Positions 55,072 through 64,000 of a stretch of DNA of 64,000 nucleotides are shown here, piece by piece; position 1 is the first letter of the stretch; every line of letters starts with the position of its first letter. This DNA comes from Charina bottae (Eukaryota > Chordata > Lepidosauria > Squamata > Charinaidae), in contig JALMGJ010000006.1 in NCBI GenBank assembly GCA_023362775.1, positions 12,906,501 through 12,970,500 of the forward strand. Direction: 5' to 3'. A program made the position numbers and the translations under genes. The notes under the pieces were generated by a model, which did no database searches, was not told where the DNA came from, and saw nothing but the letters and a program-made list of their open reading frames with translations.

Positions 55072-55377
55072 AAAAGGTAAAGGTTCCTCCCCCTGCACAT
55101 TTGTGCAGTCGTGTCCGACTCTAGGGGCCGGTGCTCATCTCCGTTTGTTAGCCGAAGAGCCAGCATTGTCCGAAGACGCTTCTACGGTCATGTGGCCGGC
55201 ATGACGCACTCGGAATGCTGTTACCTACCCACCGAAGTGGTACCTATTAATCTACTTGCATTTGCATGCTTTCGAATTGCTAGGTTGGCAAGAGCTGGGG
55301 CTAGTGCGGGAGCTCACTCCATGACGTGGGACTAGGGATTCGAACCTCTGAATTTGCGATCTTCCGATCGACAAGCT
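55072..55377 (-). mobile_element. Sauria-type tRNA-derived SINE, 5'-truncated
   Basis: The BovB-like end GTCGTGTCCGACTCTAGGGG is near 55108, the body has GTCATGTGGCCGGCATGACG, and the B box GGTTCGAATCCC is on the minus strand. It stops at TCGACAAGC, so the first part of the tRNA head is missing. Confidence 0.88.
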
Positions 55378-55434
55378 TAATGCCAAAACAGACCATTGGT
55401 CCATCTAGTTCAAGAGCTGTTTTGGGCTCTATCT

Positions 55435-56604
55435 CAGGGGTGTCCAACCTTTTGGCTTCCCTGGGCCACATTGAGTGGAAAGGAATTGTCTTGGGCCTCA
55501 CATAAAATATATAATATAGTTAATGTATATAAGTAATAAAACTTCATTTATTTTTTAATATTTTTTATTATAAAATTTTAACAAAGAGGGCAACATAAAA
55601 CATAAAACTAGTGGGATATTTGACTTTGTTTTTGTGAAACTAATGCATCAATGTCTGGTTCGATGAAAGTGGTTGCAATTCTCTGAGAGTTCTCAAGGCG
55701 CTCGTCAGAAATTTTAATTCTAATTTTACTCTTCGTGTGCTTCATCCTTGAAAATAGTTGCTCACAAATGTACGTGCTGCCAAAAAGCGATGTCATGAAT
55801 AAGGTGTGAAGCGAGGGATATTTTTCTCTGGGAAGATAGGTCTTATAAAAGTCCGGTAGAGAGACATGATTAAATTTTTCTTTGAGTTGAACGTCTGATT
55901 GCAACTCTATGCATTCCATTTGAAAAAGTTTCATGAATTCTGGGGCATTTTTCCCTCTTAAGAATATTTAAAAAAAGAAAATCAATGCGGGCACTGACCC
56001 TATTACGGGGCAGGGGGGCAAGGCCGCGGCGCTTACCCACGTGGCGCTTCCAAGGACCGGGAAGGCGGCGACAGGGCTCTGGGCAGGAACCGGCGGCAAG
56101 GCAAAGGCTGGACAGGCTTCCGGAGCAGATTCTGTGGCGGCGGCAGGACACGGGGCAGGAACCGGCGGCAAGGCAAGAGCTGGGCTGGCGCCTGGAAGGG
56201 TTTCTGCGGTGGCAGCAGGGCTTGGCGCGGAGGAGGAGCCGGCGGTGTCGGCGTCCCTTGGCTCGGGTCCAGGGCTACACGTGGTGCGGGGTAGCTCTCT
56301 TCGGCGCGCGCAGGCAGTAGGTAATGACCAGCAGTGCTGGCCCTTTATATCTTTGAATTTCGCACCTCTCCGCCCTCCTTTGCCGCGCGCTAATTGGTGG
56401 AGGGGCTTCTTCTTCCGGGCTGCCTCCGATTGGCAGCTCCGGCTCGGATTCCCCTTTCGCGCCATGCCAGCCTCTTCCGCTCGTCGGCTCGTCCTCATCC
56501 GAGTCTGGCATGGTGGTGGGGGCAGGAGGCTCATTCCGGACTGGGCCGATTGCTAGCTGTCCAGGGCTGCATGCGGCCCGTGGGCTGCGGGTTGGACACC
56601 CCTG
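55435..56604 (-). mobile_element. hAT transposon with transposase remnant and GC-rich 5' region
   Basis: An 1170-bp element with ends CAGGGGTGTCCAACC and GGTTGGACACCCCTG. It is flanked by the perfect 8-bp duplication CTCTATCT (55427-55434 and 56605-56612). On the minus strand the GC-rich first part (56590-55990) holds diverged tandem units with GGCAGGAACCGGCGGCAAGG. The second part encodes the C-terminal end of a hAT transposase. The middle of the transposase gene is deleted, so this is an internal-deletion derivative. Confidence 0.92.
55608..55934 (-). pseudogene. hAT transposase C-terminal (dimerisation) remnant
   Basis: A 108-residue frame with the hAT C-terminal dimerisation signature: LPREKYPSLHTLFMTSLFGS, then TYICEQLFSRMKHTKSKIRI, then SDERLENSQRIATTFIEPDI. 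The catalytic and BED zinc-finger parts are missing. It belongs to the animal Charlie-like group of hAT transposases. Confidence 0.85.
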
Positions 56605-57539
56605 CTCTATCTGTAGAGATGAAAACCTGAGCTTTCTGCCTATAGAGCTCTATCAGCTTCTTCTCAGAAAAACGTGTCCTTCAGGTATTCCAGGAAAAAC
56701 ATGGCAATTATATTAATGTACAGGGTGTTCTACAAGCCTGTAAAAGACCTCACAAGTTGGATTTTTTGTGCATGCACAATTTTAAAATGTTGCTTAGAAC
56801 CTAGCATAAAGCCTAAGGGCATTAGAATGCTTTGGCAATTTCGAGAGAGTAATGAGGGAAAAGAACCCATTTCAAATGCAGTCAAAATGCTGCAGTGCAC
56901 ACATGTGATTTATAACGATTATGTCCTATAGTTGTAACATCAAACCATCATACGCTTGCTAAGTACAATTTTAAAAAGCCGAATTTATCATGACAGCCAT
57001 CCTGAAAATGGTATATATCAAATCTAATATTTAAAATGCAGAATTAAAAAAGATGAGCCTTTGGATAAGTCCAAAGACTTCTGGTATTACTGAGGGCTGA
57101 GAGATGTGAAAAATGTAGCTAATAAGATGTCTTATTTTAAAATGATGCCAAAAACCTATCATTTCCTATCTCATTCTGATAATACCTTTGCACTTTTTCA
57201 GTAAAATGAAATAGGATAGAATAGTTCTAAGCTATCTTAAAAAACAATTTGATAATACAGACAAAATGGACTGATAAAGGAAGAACCCCCTCTTCAAACT
57301 TTTAGAGTATGGGAAAAAGATGTAGGCTCCATTCAGAAAAATGCTTCTAATGTAAGTATAATTCTTTTTTGGTTTAGGTTTCTTAATGATGGAAAATAAC
57401 GGGCACTTCCCATCACAGCTGCTTACAGATCATGTCCTCTATGGGTTCTAGGCAGGCAGAGGGCAAAGAGCTATTATGCCTCTACCCTTTTCCAGGCTTT
57501 TGAAACAGCTGTGTGAGTAGGTCACCAATATATCAAGCT

Positions 57540-57599
57540 CACCCTCAGGCCGGGCCTTCCATACATTATACGCATCCACCATGTGGTAAGCTGCTGCCT
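57540..57599 (-). CDS. doubtful PLEKHA5 alternative exon
   Basis: On the minus strand GGTAACAG precedes an open stretch and CTGAGG|gtgagc is a strong donor. Two frames are open. One gives QQLTTWWMRIMYGRPGLR and ends in phase 0, compatible with the next exon. The other gives AAAYHMVDAYNVWKARPE and ends out of phase. I recognise neither in PLEKHA5. The polypyrimidine tract is weak. The local composition is richer in CpG than its surroundings. Confidence 0.25.
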
Positions 57600-58579
57600 G
57601 TTACCAAATTTAAAAATAAGTTATTGGTCTTTTGTAACTCATCATAACATTTTAAGTAGTTAGCAATCAATTGGCATGCAATGCAACTCAAAGAAGCCTC
57701 ATGAGATCACAAGCAAAGATTTGAAAATCTGTTTTAACCACTTGGCTCAACATCTTAAAAGCCACAGAGAGCCGTGGGCATCCATGGGGGAATGGGGTGA
57801 GGCAAGTGATGAAATTTGCATTGTAACGTCATCATGCAAACTCTTCTCTTTATATCCTTGCATATCACAATGCAAGAAAAAAGGGCAGCGCTTACATTAT
57901 GACATGATGCACATTTTGTCATTTTGGTATCATCTTGGCTAGCTGCAGAAGCCTATGCAGAGAACTGTGGCTTCTGAAGAGTGAGAGTTGCATTTAGGAG
58001 TAAAAACTAGGAAAGAGGCAGGCAAAGGAACTGCCCAGAAAATGAATTTTAGGTGCTAACTTTTCTGGCACAAGTAGCCCACTCACTTCATAGATCAGTT
58101 TACTCCCTCCTTTATATGTCCTTGCAGAGTATTCAAGTATTTTTAGCTATTTGAAACTATGGGAACAATTCCTAATGTAAAGCAAATCATTCAGTGCAGG
58201 ATAATTGATAAAAGCTACAAATATATTTCCCCCAGTTATCATCTGGGTATTCTGAATTAAATATTTGCAATCTATAAAGATGGTGTGGTATGTTGAAAGC
58301 CATCCCAACTGTAGAGAGTAAGGAAGATGACCTTGATGGAGTTATGCCAGCTCTGTTGCCAAGGTGCAAAACATATTTTAAGTCCACAACAGACAGATAA
58401 TATTCAGAAGAGGCCCAGACAGACATCTCCCTAATTCACTGAACTATGAGGAGAAGGAGGAGGTACAACACAATCAGATTTGCATGATTCCGATATTACA
58501 GTCATTCTTAATAAAAAATAGAGTTAGCCTTCCTGTGGAGTTGATTTCTTGGTCTAGTCTACCTAGTGGAGATGACACC

Positions 58580-58690
58580 AACAGGTGGCACCTAGCTGAC
58601 TTTGGCTGATCTCAAAAAGCTAAGCAGGTTGGACCTCATTGGTACTTGGATCAGAGTCCACCAAGAAATTCCAGAGCCATAGACTAGATT
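58580..58690 (+). mobile_element. 5S rRNA-derived SINE remnant
   Basis: GATCTCAAAAAGCTAAGCAG, then GGACCTCATTGGTACTTGGA and TCAGAGTCCACCAAGAAATT follow the 3' two-thirds of vertebrate 5S rRNA, including its internal promoter region, at perhaps 75-80 percent identity by eye. The sequence continues beyond without 5S similarity, as in SINE3-type elements. A plain 5S pseudogene is the alternative. Confidence 0.65.
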
Positions 58691-60103
58691 GGGAAGTTGG
58701 GGGAAAAATCTCTCCCACACAACTTCCCAGAAGGAACTGGCCACTTCCATATTGTTGCATGGATGTATTCAGATAATGACCAGGAGGTCAAGTTCAACTC
58801 TAGACAGCTGTGAGCTATCTCATCAAGCTTGGCAAGTGGGGGTGTGGGAGGGATCACGCTGAACATAGCAGATTAAACCTTGAAAACAACCATTCCCAGC
58901 TGTACATTCAATTCAGTTCGCTTGCACAAGCTAAAGATACCAGGGATGCAGGAATGAACAGGCGGTTCATTCAGACCCCACACAGGCAATCAGCTACAAA
59001 ATGATTTAATTAAGATCAAATCAATACTTCCAATCTGGAAAAAAGTGAAAGCAGAACCTAGATAACTAAAGAAAGGGATAAAAATGATGAGGAGTCCGTG
59101 CTTTCTTCATATTCTTTTCATTTTAAACTATTAAACCTTCCTTAGAATTTTGTTTTGCACATTTGGCTGCTATTTGTTAACAACCTCTCTAGTCTCAGAT
59201 AAGTTTAAGAAAGTGAAGCCAAGATGTTTATTCTATTTTAATATTGCACAATATACATTAGTTTTTTTTTTTAATAACACAGTAATTCTCAATGGGAAGT
59301 AGTGTTTACTTAAAAACCAACAAAGCACATGTTCGACCAAATTGTAATGGCACAGGAAGCATTGCATCACACAATAGTTGTTCATAAAGAGAACAGCATG
59401 GTCCCTGAAGCTGTGGAATCCTTTTGTCCCCCAATAAGGTTGCCAAGTATTGTCCTAAACAGGCTTAGTGGGACCTAGTGGGCACATATGGCAGAGCCAG
59501 GTTTACCTACCACAACTGCAGTGACAAGAATTGCATCTGCCCAAGCTCTCTGTTATTCAGCTAGTAAAGAACATGTAATGCGCTCCATGCACAGGCATCA
59601 ATGACCTTACATGTTGGTCCAAGCTCAGATTATGAGTCAGTTTGAGTTCGGAGCTTGGGAGCCCCTGAGATCATAAATTGAAAAAAAAAGAAAGAAATGC
59701 CTTTATTGTAAAAAGGAAATACCAGCCCCATTACCAATCAATTCATTCCGCATTCCGTGAAACATAAGATGTTCAAGATTATTATTCTAACAGATATGTT
59801 GATGTTATATTTCCATTCAGCATATTTCCTCTCTTAATAATCATGACTCAAGACTGACTTTGTTTGCTGTGACTTTCTGAATACAGTGCCCTTAAGGAGC
59901 TATATTCCCCAGATCAAAGTGATTTTGATCCTTTTTAACTCCCAAGGGCAACAAGAAAACGAGCAAGAGAAAGAATGCACGCAATTGTCCAGGAACCTAC
60001 AACATTTAGTAATTATTTTCCTCAAACGAAAAGCTGCCAGAAAATGACAAGATAAACACAGCTGGCATGCTTTTGCATTAAATTAAGATTAATTCCTTCA
60101 AAG

Positions 60104-60180
60104 GCGGAAGGAAGGAAGGAAGGAAGGAAGGAAGGAAGGAAGGAAGGAAGGAAGGAAGGAAGGAAGGAAGGAAGGAAGGT
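60104..60180. repeat. (GAAG)n microsatellite
   Basis: About 18 near-perfect GAAG units, purine on the plus strand. No associated element is seen. Confidence 0.97.
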
Positions 60181-62074
60181 TGCATAAATCCATGCTACGA
60201 CAAATGTTGGAAGCAGAATATATGGGATTAACCTACAAAAAGCAGTAATTTGCTAAATATTCTGGAAAAGAAAAAGTTATCCAAAGGAGGACACTCAATA
60301 CTCAAGGACAAGTACGTTCAGCAAAGCCATGCTAGTGATACTGCAACATTGTATAAAGCATGGATGATTCGTGGTTTTCCAAAAAAAAAAGGAGGAACAC
60401 CAATGTTATGGATAAACTGGAGGGTACAACCAAAAACTGTCACTGAGGAAAAGTTTTGCAATGATAAAAAGCAATTTCATTCACTATCCAAGACCTTACT
60501 TGATGGTATAGTTGTGGTCTTAGCGCCGAGTTCTCAATCATAGTGTGAACCAAGATGATTAAAGGTTCATTCTCTTTCATCTATTTCAAATCAGGAGGAG
60601 CATACAGCAAACATCAGTTTACAGCACGGCTAGATTTGAAAGACGACACTGTAAATATAGCCTCTACTTTAATTGTTTTCCATTAGTGCAGTAGTTTATA
60701 ATTCCTCTCATGATTAGCAAACTGTACATTAAAAAAAGCCTGTTAAAACTAAACTAGAAAACCTATGAATTTAAACTAGATTGCTGTACATCCCATATTA
60801 GAGTAAGTAATAAATATCATTAATAAGATTTTAGAAAGCTTTCCAAGACAGAACACAATTAATTGAGATGGATAAGGTGCTATTTTCATTACTCCATTTA
60901 CATATACCCAGTTTACAAAGATTAAGACACCTCGTATAGTGCAGGGAAAAAACTGTGCAATATAAAAACCTGTTTGGGGCAAAATAGAGGTTTCTGGAGT
61001 CAACATTTAAGATCTAAGTGTGCCAACATAGAGGTGAATGAAGGGTAGACTTCACCCACGTTTTTCTCATATGGCAATGTAAAGTAGCCTTTCCTCCTCC
61101 CAACCCTTAGTGGGACCAAGTCTAGAGCTAAGATATGCCATGCAAAAGTTTGCAAAAATATGAAGTCTGGCCACCAAGAAATGTGGTTATGTTACCATTC
61201 CACAGTGTCAACTGCAATTAAAATAAGTTTTTTTAATAAATGCCAATTTAATTTTCATATACATTTTCTGACCTTCAATATAACATTATAACATAAATAT
61301 GAACAATTTTTCTGAGAATATATAACTAATATATTTACTCAGCTTCTACATACATCTACTTTCTGTTATGATAGTTTTGATGCTATTATTTATATTAGCT
61401 GCTTCTTAAACCATGTTTATTACTGCATTGATCAGTAATAAAGTTTTGGAACTAGCCAGTAAGCCTGGTTTCTGAACATTTTCAATTCATTTAATGGACT
61501 TTCTAGCTGCATTGAAAGAAAGGAGAATAAATGCTCTTGACATTGAGCTTTTAAGGATTTGGTTACCTAAAACATGGTGTATGCATTTAATACAGTTCAA
61601 GAAAATGCACCAATATACAGATAGAATTTCAGTATATGTGTGTCCTTTTGTACAGACCCCACTGACCTATCTATTTAGGAAAGAGATAAAAACAACTTGG
61701 CATTGCAATATAAAACCAAGAAGTAAGTGACAGAAGATGAGGAGGACTGGAATGAGAGGATGGGAACTGTGAACAGAATTACAATAGCTGTCTAAGAGGA
61801 CTACGCTATGGCACCAAAGGTGCCAAACTACAGGATGTTTTCTTTGTGGCTGTGAAGAAGGCAGCTCACTAACCAGGAGCAGAGAGCTGTTTTTTTTCCC
61901 CCGTTGCAGAAATTTCTCCCATTCTAAGGATCTGCTTCAAAACCATAAAAATTGGCTGTTATTTAATACAACAGCTGTTCCACACCAAAATTAACTAGAG
62001 TCAGTTATATGCCTTTTCTAAATAAAACACTAATGTTGTACATTTCCTTAGATACTGATATTTTATCTATGCCA

Positions 62075-62399
62075 ATGACTTATGACCATTGCAGCGTCCC
62101 CACGATCACATGATTATGATTTGGGTGCTTGACAACTGGATTACATTTATGACCGTCACAGTGTCCCCTGGTCATATAATCGCCATTTTCTACCTTCCCG
62201 GACGGCTTCTGGCAAGCAAAATCAGTGGGGAACTGCGTGATTCGCTTAACCACCACGTGGTTCACTTAACACCCACGGTGATTCACTTAACAAGCATGGC
62301 AAAAAGGGTCATAAAATCGGGTAGGATTCGCTTAATGACAGCTTTGCTTAGCAACCAAAATTCCGGGCCCAATTGTGGTCGTTAAGCGAGGACTACCTG
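62075..62399. mobile_element. mariner-type MITE, one end missing
   Basis: An inverted copy of the family at 27065-27442. It shares CGGCTTCTGGCAAGCAAAAT and ends TTAAGCGAGGACTACCTG followed by TA (62400-62401). The low-coordinate terminus is lost. Confidence 0.7.
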
Positions 62400-62504
62400 T
62401 ACTTGGATCGTTTGAATTAATGTAATACCAGCTCTCAGCTGTCAAAGCCAGCATCATTTTTATTTAAAAATAGCCCTGTGATGGACACACCTCAGACAGG
62501 AAGT

Positions 62505-62587
62505 ATGAATTGCCTGTTCAGAGTCCCCCGTTGGGGGAGATGGGCGGTGATAAATTTGAATTATAAATAAAATAAATAAATAAATAA
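62505..62587 (+). repeat. L2 LINE 3' end with (AAAT)n tail
   Basis: GAATTGCCTGTTCAGAGTCC, then GTTGGGGGAGATGGGCGGTG, then ATAAATTTGAATTATAAATA and AAAT units is the L2 3' terminus on the plus strand. Confidence 0.7.
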
Positions 62588-64000
62588 CAGCAGGGCAAAT
62601 GCTTGTGTGGAACTGCAGCAACACGTAAAAACTCTACAGGATAGAGAGTTCCCATGCAGATAGGGAGTCTCTGGAGACATTAACTTAATAGCAATTCCTG
62701 TATGCTAAGACTAGGCTACTTCACAGTTTCTGAGTGACCTGACCACTGATGTAGTGCTCATACAAGGGAAGAATGAAAAATGATGTCCTTCAAAGGATAT
62801 ACAGAGCCGTTCCTAAAACGACTCAGGATAGCATAAGCTCTACAACCAAAGGCTGAAATGAATGTAAATACAAGCCCACGGCATCTGGCTTGAATATTTT
62901 AGGCTGCTCAGAGATGAACACAAATCCAGCAACATGACTTAAATTATTACACATTAATTGCATGCATCAAAATCTGATTCAGTTTTCAGCATCACTAGGA
63001 TGTTAAAAATCCAGAAGATAAGTAGATAAAACCTGTCTATCAAAATTCTGCAAATCCTGGGTTAGCATTACACATGGCTACCGTAAAACCTGTTTTAAAT
63101 GAAACAGGGACTCCCCTAAATTTCATTTTACAAAATAGATTTAACTGTCATACCTTATTAAAAATATGTTTGATTCAAAAATGTTTTAATTTGCAAAATA
63201 ATATAAAAAAGCAGCCTATTCAAGGAGCATATGATACTAATAACACTACTTAGGGAATACTAATCTGTTCTTAGTATCCTTGAAAATGCTTGCCATTTTC
63301 TCCTTTTGCAGATTAGGAGCATGCAAAATGTTTCAGTTTGAATTGTTCTGAATGTATAACTTTTATTTCTGAGCAGGAAACAGGCTGAATCAAACATCCT
63401 GAGAGTTTCTTGCTCGAGACACTTCCAAAATTCTTAAGATAGGAAGTTATTCAAAGTTTCATACTTTCAAATGGTTCAGATGGAAACAGTCTGAACACCC
63501 TGACTGCAAATCCCAGCGGTATATATTGTGAAACAAAGATCAACCTTTATGCTTAGAGTAAAACGTTTATAAAACAAAGAGATTTTATGTTGGGACCAAT
63601 TAATAAAAGTGGGGGCTGGCCTCATGAGTGAGCACAAGCAGACTGGGTACCCCATTGTGGGCTAATGTTGGCTCAGCACCATTGCATTCAAAAATTTAGC
63701 TGTATAAATGCAATGATGGTACCTCAAGTCAGGTAATATACCTTGAGGATGGTGATAAAGGAAACACAGAAAGCTAGAAAAAACTCTCAACATCTGCAGA
63801 AGCAGCTAAAGAGACAGTGGCCACAAAAAGATAATGGCAAGATCTTCGTTTTTGTCAGCTACAGTTGGTGCAGCCTATTCTTAATAGGGGAAAACACCTT
63901 GAAAATATAATTATAATGGGATACACTTATTCCCCGAGTTTAACAGTAATATTTAATTCAGAATACAGATATCCAGTGGAAGAAATAGAAATAACTATAT

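Larger units (their letters stand above)
51806..64000 (-). other. PLEKHA5: PLEKHA5 intron(s) upstream of the LTQ exon, partial
   Basis: At least 12 kb with one doubtful exon (57540-57599). It holds a SINE, a hAT with a transposase remnant, a 5S-derived SINE remnant, a mariner MITE, an L2 end and a GAAG microsatellite. Long AT-rich parts (51.9-55.0, 56.7-57.5, 58.9-60.1, 60.2-62.0, 62.6-64.0 kb) show no recognisable feature. Confidence 0.6.

Noticed and set aside
55968..56534. 188-codon GC-rich frame that might be a gene
   Set aside because: Lies between the TIRs of a hAT derivative and has a Pro/Ala-rich repeat translation without a known domain. Treated as the transposon's 5' region.
60250..60543. 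97-codon plus-strand frame with Lys-rich start
   Set aside because: No recognisable domain and no splice or promoter context. Within chance for AT-rich intron sequence.

Overview
This is vertebrate nuclear DNA, most likely from a squamate reptile (lizard or snake). Both genes are split into exons with GT-AG borders, and most of the rest is interspersed repeat. The repeat mix points to squamates: RTE-BovB LINEs, L2-clade LINEs, a squamate-type L1, an R4 LINE, Penelope-like elements (PLE), tRNA-derived Sauria-type SINEs, a Tc1-like transposon and many small hAT elements. The species cannot be fixed from the window.

Two genes lie head-to-tail on the minus strand, so read from high to low coordinates. 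The 3' half of PLEKHA5 runs from about 51.8 kb to 24.5 kb. I place twelve coding exons by reading frame, splice sites and remembered similarity to human PLEKHA5. Exon lengths and phases chain without a break from the LTQ exon (51743-51805) to the stop codon at 24527-24529. The N-terminal WW and PH domain exons would lie beyond 64 kb. Downstream is the first coding exon of AEBP2, a PRC2 accessory subunit (5773-6485), inside a CpG island. Its intron 1 fills 1-5772 and the zinc-finger exons lie outside the window. As I recall it, the human 12p12 locus has the same order and orientation, so this looks like conserved synteny.

Layout from low to high coordinates: 1-5772 is AEBP2 intron 1, with a BovB tail and three hAT MITEs. 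5.7-6.7 kb is the AEBP2 CpG island and exon 1. 6.8-24.5 kb is intergenic and repeat-dominated. It holds a three-level nest (a PLE inside an L2 inside a BovB, 7.46-13.06 kb), a hAT MITE with an internal duplication, a SINE and a nearly intact Tc1-like element (15.89-17.49 kb). 24.5-51.8 kb is PLEKHA5. Its introns hold a palindromic PLE remnant, a composite hAT that encloses L2, L1 and a second hAT, an R4 LINE, SINEs and further MITEs. 51.8-64 kb is PLEKHA5 upstream intron, with one doubtful extra exon, a SINE, a GC-rich hAT with a transposase remnant and a 5S-rRNA-derived SINE remnant.

The most interesting structures are: (1) the dated BovB < L2 < PLE insertion series with target duplications; (2) hammerhead-ribozyme-like cores (CTGANGA, stem II, GAAA) in the PLE copies; (3) an inverted copy of about 70 bp of a PLEKHA5 intron, taken from just upstream of an exon and placed inside an L1 reading frame 1.8 kb away; (4) the Tc1-like element, disabled mainly by one extra C; (5) a family of GC-rich hAT MITEs, three of them with perfect 8-bp target duplications. 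Apart from the two host genes I see no other convincing host protein-coding gene.
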